The notes beneath the pieces were generated by a model. That model did no database searches. It saw nothing but the letters and a program-made list of their open reading frames with translations, and was not told where the DNA came from. 64,000 bases of DNA from assembly GCF_047948215.1 (NCBI RefSeq), contig NC_134462.1:114403937-114467936 (forward strand). Direction: 5' to 3'. This document shows positions 60,746-64,000 of this stretch, piece by piece. The stretch is from Lycorma delicatula. Taxonomy: Eukaryota > Arthropoda > Insecta > Hemiptera > Fulgoridae. Each line of letters begins with the position of its first letter. Within the stretch, counting starts at the first letter, position 1. The position numbers were made by a program, and so were the translations under genes.

Positions 60746-62311
60746 CAATTTCTGTCGGCCAATCATCGGCAACACCGCCGTCTTACTCAGTCAAGATTGC
60801 CCTTTTGATTTAGCAGTCAACATGGTAATAACTATTATTTTTATTCATACACCCTAGGGTTATTATGTATACGAATTATATATTTTGTGTGAAATAATGA
60901 AATAAATAATAGGTAGGCAAAAATAATTACTGTAAATTATATATATTATATAATATATTATATATGTTAGTAGGATTTTAACTACCCGTTTGGATTTCTT
61001 AAGCAGTAGTCGTATTTCCAGATTAAAGAATTCTAGGAAAGAAGATAATAGATGGATGAAATAATTAACCGATTGAAGGAAGAAGGTTAAGGATATCTGC
61101 AAAGGATGCAAATGCAAGTAGTGGTTCAGTAAACTATTATTAGGTTCAGAAAGATTAGGGATACCTGTTAATCTGAGGATGGATTGTGTTGCGGAGAAAA
61201 TAAAAAAGGGAGATAAAAGAAATCTACTGAAATACGATTACAGAAGGTTACCAAAATGGTGTTCGGGTTATTAAAAAAGGATAACTAAGCTATAAACAAT
61301 TTATTAAAAAATAAATGTTTATTTTAAATCATTAATGTTTAAAATCTGTAAGAAATTTGGTAAAATACATTTATCCACAATATTATCTATCTGATTATAA
61401 TAATTCCGTAATCTATTTAAAGTACTTTTCAAGACAAAAGTAAGGAAGAATATCAAGTAAAGGAAAAAATTACCTTTTTATTACTTTTTTTTAAGTTTTC
61501 TTTAAAAACAATCGTAAAAACCTAAAAAAAAAATATTAAGATATTTAGCTTTCAGAAAATGAAAATAAAGAAACAACTAAAAAATGGTAGCATATTAAAA
61601 AAATTAACAAAAATATATTTAGCAATAGAAAACTAGTTTATGGCAAGGTTTTATAATTTTTTTTTTTTTTTAGATGGACATTTACGACCCATCAAATGAG
61701 GGAATAGTCTTAAATACATTTTATTACTGTGAAAATTCGTCACGTCACATTACGTTTTCAAAAAGAAAATAATGTACCTAATTAAATATCTATTCTGTAA
61801 ACGTTAAAAAGAATATTTATCCCTGCCTTTACTATTTTACCGCAACTAAGAGGCGAGAAAGGAAACAATTTTAAAATCATTTAAAAAAAAAAAAAAACCA
61901 TATATAATGTGTTAAAAAAGTATTTCCTTTTTTCAATTCTTTGTACTTAACATCCATGTGACGTATGTGCTTCATGTTTTTATATGACCATTGTATCTTC
62001 TTAACTTATCAACAATTCTGACAAGGCTACTTTAGGCGTGAAAGATTGAAAAAGTCCAGAGATAAAATAATATTTATTTTTTTTTAAGTTTGTTACTTTC
62101 AATGAAAAACTTCAACTAATGGACGTATAGTACGACTCATAATAAATATACTTTGTCATCACCTAAACTTTTTAAGGTTATGTCAAATATATCTCGATGT
62201 CGTTATGAACCTTTTTATCTTGTTGTCTTAACATCTGAGCTGACAAGTTTTTTGGGCATGAAATACTGAAAAATTCTGAGATAAAGTAATACAACTAATT
62301 TGTTTCTAATG

Positions 62312-62363
<52 letters not shown>

Positions 62364-62439
62364 TCAAACTCTAACATTTTGTTAATAGTATATCTGCTTC
62401 CAAAGTTGTTCTTTTATAATATTTTAATAACAACTGTAA

Positions 62440-62472
<33 letters not shown>

Positions 62473-62730
62473 TATATTAAAACGATTGTATTTAATTATT
62501 TTCTTTTGCACTTATCTCTGTCTCTATAATCAAATAGTTAAGCACCTCTATGATTGATATCCTAAAGGCTCTGGGTTTGATTTCAGAATTTTGTGTTTGA
62601 TTTTTTTTCAGTCCAATTTAGATAATTTCATCATCTACGTAAAATTCAAGTATGAATACAGGCAAAATACTCATTAAAACAAAAAGTAATTATTTAATAA
62701 GCGACACAAATTTATACATCAGTAGACTGA
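60746..62730. repeat. No gene; short GC island 60755-60840 and (AT)n tracts
   Basis: 60755-60840 (gtcggccaatcatcggcaac, accgccgtcttactcagtca) is GC-rich with an open frame on each strand, ending at an atggtaataac that could be a donor. It is too short to call an exon. AT microsatellites lie at 62317-62358 and 62441-62475. The rest is unassigned. Confidence 0.5.
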
Positions 62731-62889
62731 TTTTTTTTTTACGAATGAGAGGGTATCATCAAACAGCTATGGTCATTAGCTCGGTGGAAATTGGTAGCGT
62801 ATAAAAAAATGCCATGCCTGACCGGAATACGAACCCGGGACCTCCGCATGAAATGCTGAGACACTACCTACTCAGCCACGGAGATCGAC
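62731..62889 (-). mobile_element. tRNA-derived SINE family D, copy 4 (most complete)
   Basis: Minus strand: gatctccgtggctgagtagg (A-box TGGCTGAGTAGG), tcatgcggaggtcccggg, B-box-like GGTTCGTATTCC, ccggtcaggcatggcatttt, a body ccaatttccaccgagctaat and an A-run (plus-strand T-run at 62731-62740). The length, about 160 bp, and order define family D. It lacks the extra tail seen in the 27.5-kb copy. Confidence 0.82.
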
Positions 62890-63345
62890 TTTTAAGTTTT
62901 AATTCGCTAAAATTGATTATAAAATTCTTTTTACTTTTTTTGCCATAGTACCAGTTTTTAATAAAACTCATAGGATGGTTATATTTAATTTATGTTTACA
63001 GTTTAAAAACAAGCTTAAAGGGTCGTTTTCTCATTCTGTAATTTCATTAAAAAAAGGAAACAAACAATTTAATCTTTTCAAATTGTGAACAGTACGAGTA
63101 TAACATTTTCCTTATTCAATGAAAAAATTTTCTCTGCTACCGTTATTCATTTCACAGCGGAGTACCTTCGATCTAGATCGTTGGTTGCAATCATAAATTA
63201 CAGTATCAATTGAATGAATAAATAACACATCGAAATAGTAAAAATTTTTTTTTTTTTTTTAAATTGCTTATTAACATAAAAATAATTATTATTATATTTA
63301 CTGTAAAGAGCACTATGGTTTGTATGTTGAATATTGTTTATTTTG
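62890..63345. other. No gene seen; unassigned
   Basis: AT-rich, with a T-run at 63246-63260 and a small gatctagatc palindrome at 63170. Nothing else. Confidence 0.5.
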
Positions 63346-63895
63346 CCTAGTTTCATATTTTATTATATGTTTACACGTTTCGGAATAACTTCGTCGGAAA
63401 AACCTATTGTCCTGGTACGTATAAACTTTTGGTAGTCTTTATATATATATAACGTTTACTCAACGCCCCTCCCTTTATTTCACGTCATGCCTTATCTGGC
63501 CTTCTTTTTTATTTAGTATTAACGGTTATACTTATCTTTTAATTTTATTTATCTATTTCCTGTTTTCATTAAATTGAGGTTCTTGAAAAGGACATCCGCT
63601 TGATTGTTGATCTTTCATTTGAGATCGTTTTGTTATTATTTTTCGATTTGAAGATATCTAAATTTTTTAAAATGTTCATTCTTCTTCCTTTAATACAATT
63701 GTGAATTAATTTCATTGATTCTTCCATTTTCATTGGAGTCTGTTCTCCTTTTATTAAATGCGTTGCACGATTAGAATCTTGTTTTTTGATTTTTAAAAGA
63801 TCTCATTTGTTCCCTATATTTTAATTTTAATTTTCTTCTCGTTTGTCCGATGTATGTTGCATTTATTTTTTTATTTAAGTGTTTCAATAAAAAAA
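63346..63895 (-). pseudogene. Penelope-like element, GIY-YIG end (copy 2)
   Basis: Minus strand: ATYIGQTRRKLKLKYREQ (about 63862-63805), the YIG half of a GIY-YIG nuclease. After frameshifts come a TPMKMEESMKLIHNCIKGRR block (about 63745-63690) and MNILKNLDIFKS. Below it is the PLE end with tacacgtttcggaataactt at 63372-63391. A different PLE lineage from copy 1, as both the nuclease and end motifs differ. The RT part would lie beyond the window's end. Confidence 0.78.
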
Positions 63896-64000
63896 GGCAA
63901 GACGCATAATAAATTATGTTGCAAACCCCCAACATTCAACGGGAATCGTACCTTGAGCCAAATGAATTGTACCAAACGGCCATTTATAATATCAGCAGAC

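Noticed and set aside
62800..62889. A possible tRNA gene on the minus strand
   Set aside because: Same SINE family D head; the B-box has an extra base and the acceptor ends do not pair.

Overview
The window is AT-rich eukaryotic DNA from an arthropod, almost certainly an insect. The signs are a spliced metazoan exon, several tRNA-derived SINE families, Penelope-like, RTE-, Jockey- and R1/I-like retroelements, mariner-type transposons, long microsatellites and no compact operon-like coding. The element mix would suit a large-genome insect, possibly a hemipteran; the species is inference and weakly held.

The only convincing host coding sequence is one 232-bp internal exon at 17564-17795 (+). 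It encodes part of the discoidin (F5/8 type C) domain of a discoidin-domain receptor tyrosine kinase (Ddr/DDR1/DDR2 family), with clean splice sites and phases 1 and 0. No neighbouring Ddr exon was recognised, so most of the window is probably intron, or intron plus flank, of this gene.

The rest is a layered bed of mobile elements. (1) MITE family A: about 0.65-0.75 kb, seven copies at 1.4, 9.1, 24.9(-), 36.9, 42.5, 50.7 and 60.2 kb, with inverted ACTTCCTTGTAC/GTACAAGGAAGT ends and an embedded tRNA T-arm-like module. (2) Family B: about 0.8-0.9 kb elements at 16.2, 24.0, 42 and 54.8 kb, whose terminal module recurs at 21.7 and 27.9 kb. (3) LINEs: RTE-like at 2.85-4.73, 19.2-19.8(-) and 45.4/47.3 kb; Jockey-like (-) at 11.6-12.9 and 28.8-29.9 kb; R1/I-like 3' ends at 5.2-6.0, 33.6-34.5, 44.7-45.0 and 53.4-54.0 kb, all four with target-site duplications visible. 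(4) Penelope-like elements (-) at 10.0-10.4, 58-60.2 and 63.4-63.9 kb, plus a head-to-head pair of PLE-like ends at 18.8-19.0 kb. (5) Two decayed mariner/IS630-type transposons at 33.1-35.3 (-) and 37.8-39.0 kb (-). (6) A probable solo LTR with a core promoter at 14.8-16.2 kb. (7) tRNA-derived SINEs of at least three families. Nested insertions give a relative chronology: SINE in LTR, SINE in Jockey, R1-like LINE in mariner, family A in family B.

The observations most worth a second look are: an apparent short-range 3' transduction linking the LINE copies at 33.6 and 44.7 kb; a C19 ubiquitin-specific-protease His-box fragment beside a roughly 730-bp fold-back element at 46.0-47.05 kb; an unrecognised, once-frameshifted coding-like stretch at 36062-36353 (-); and two SINE families with different tRNA heads but a common 3' tail.
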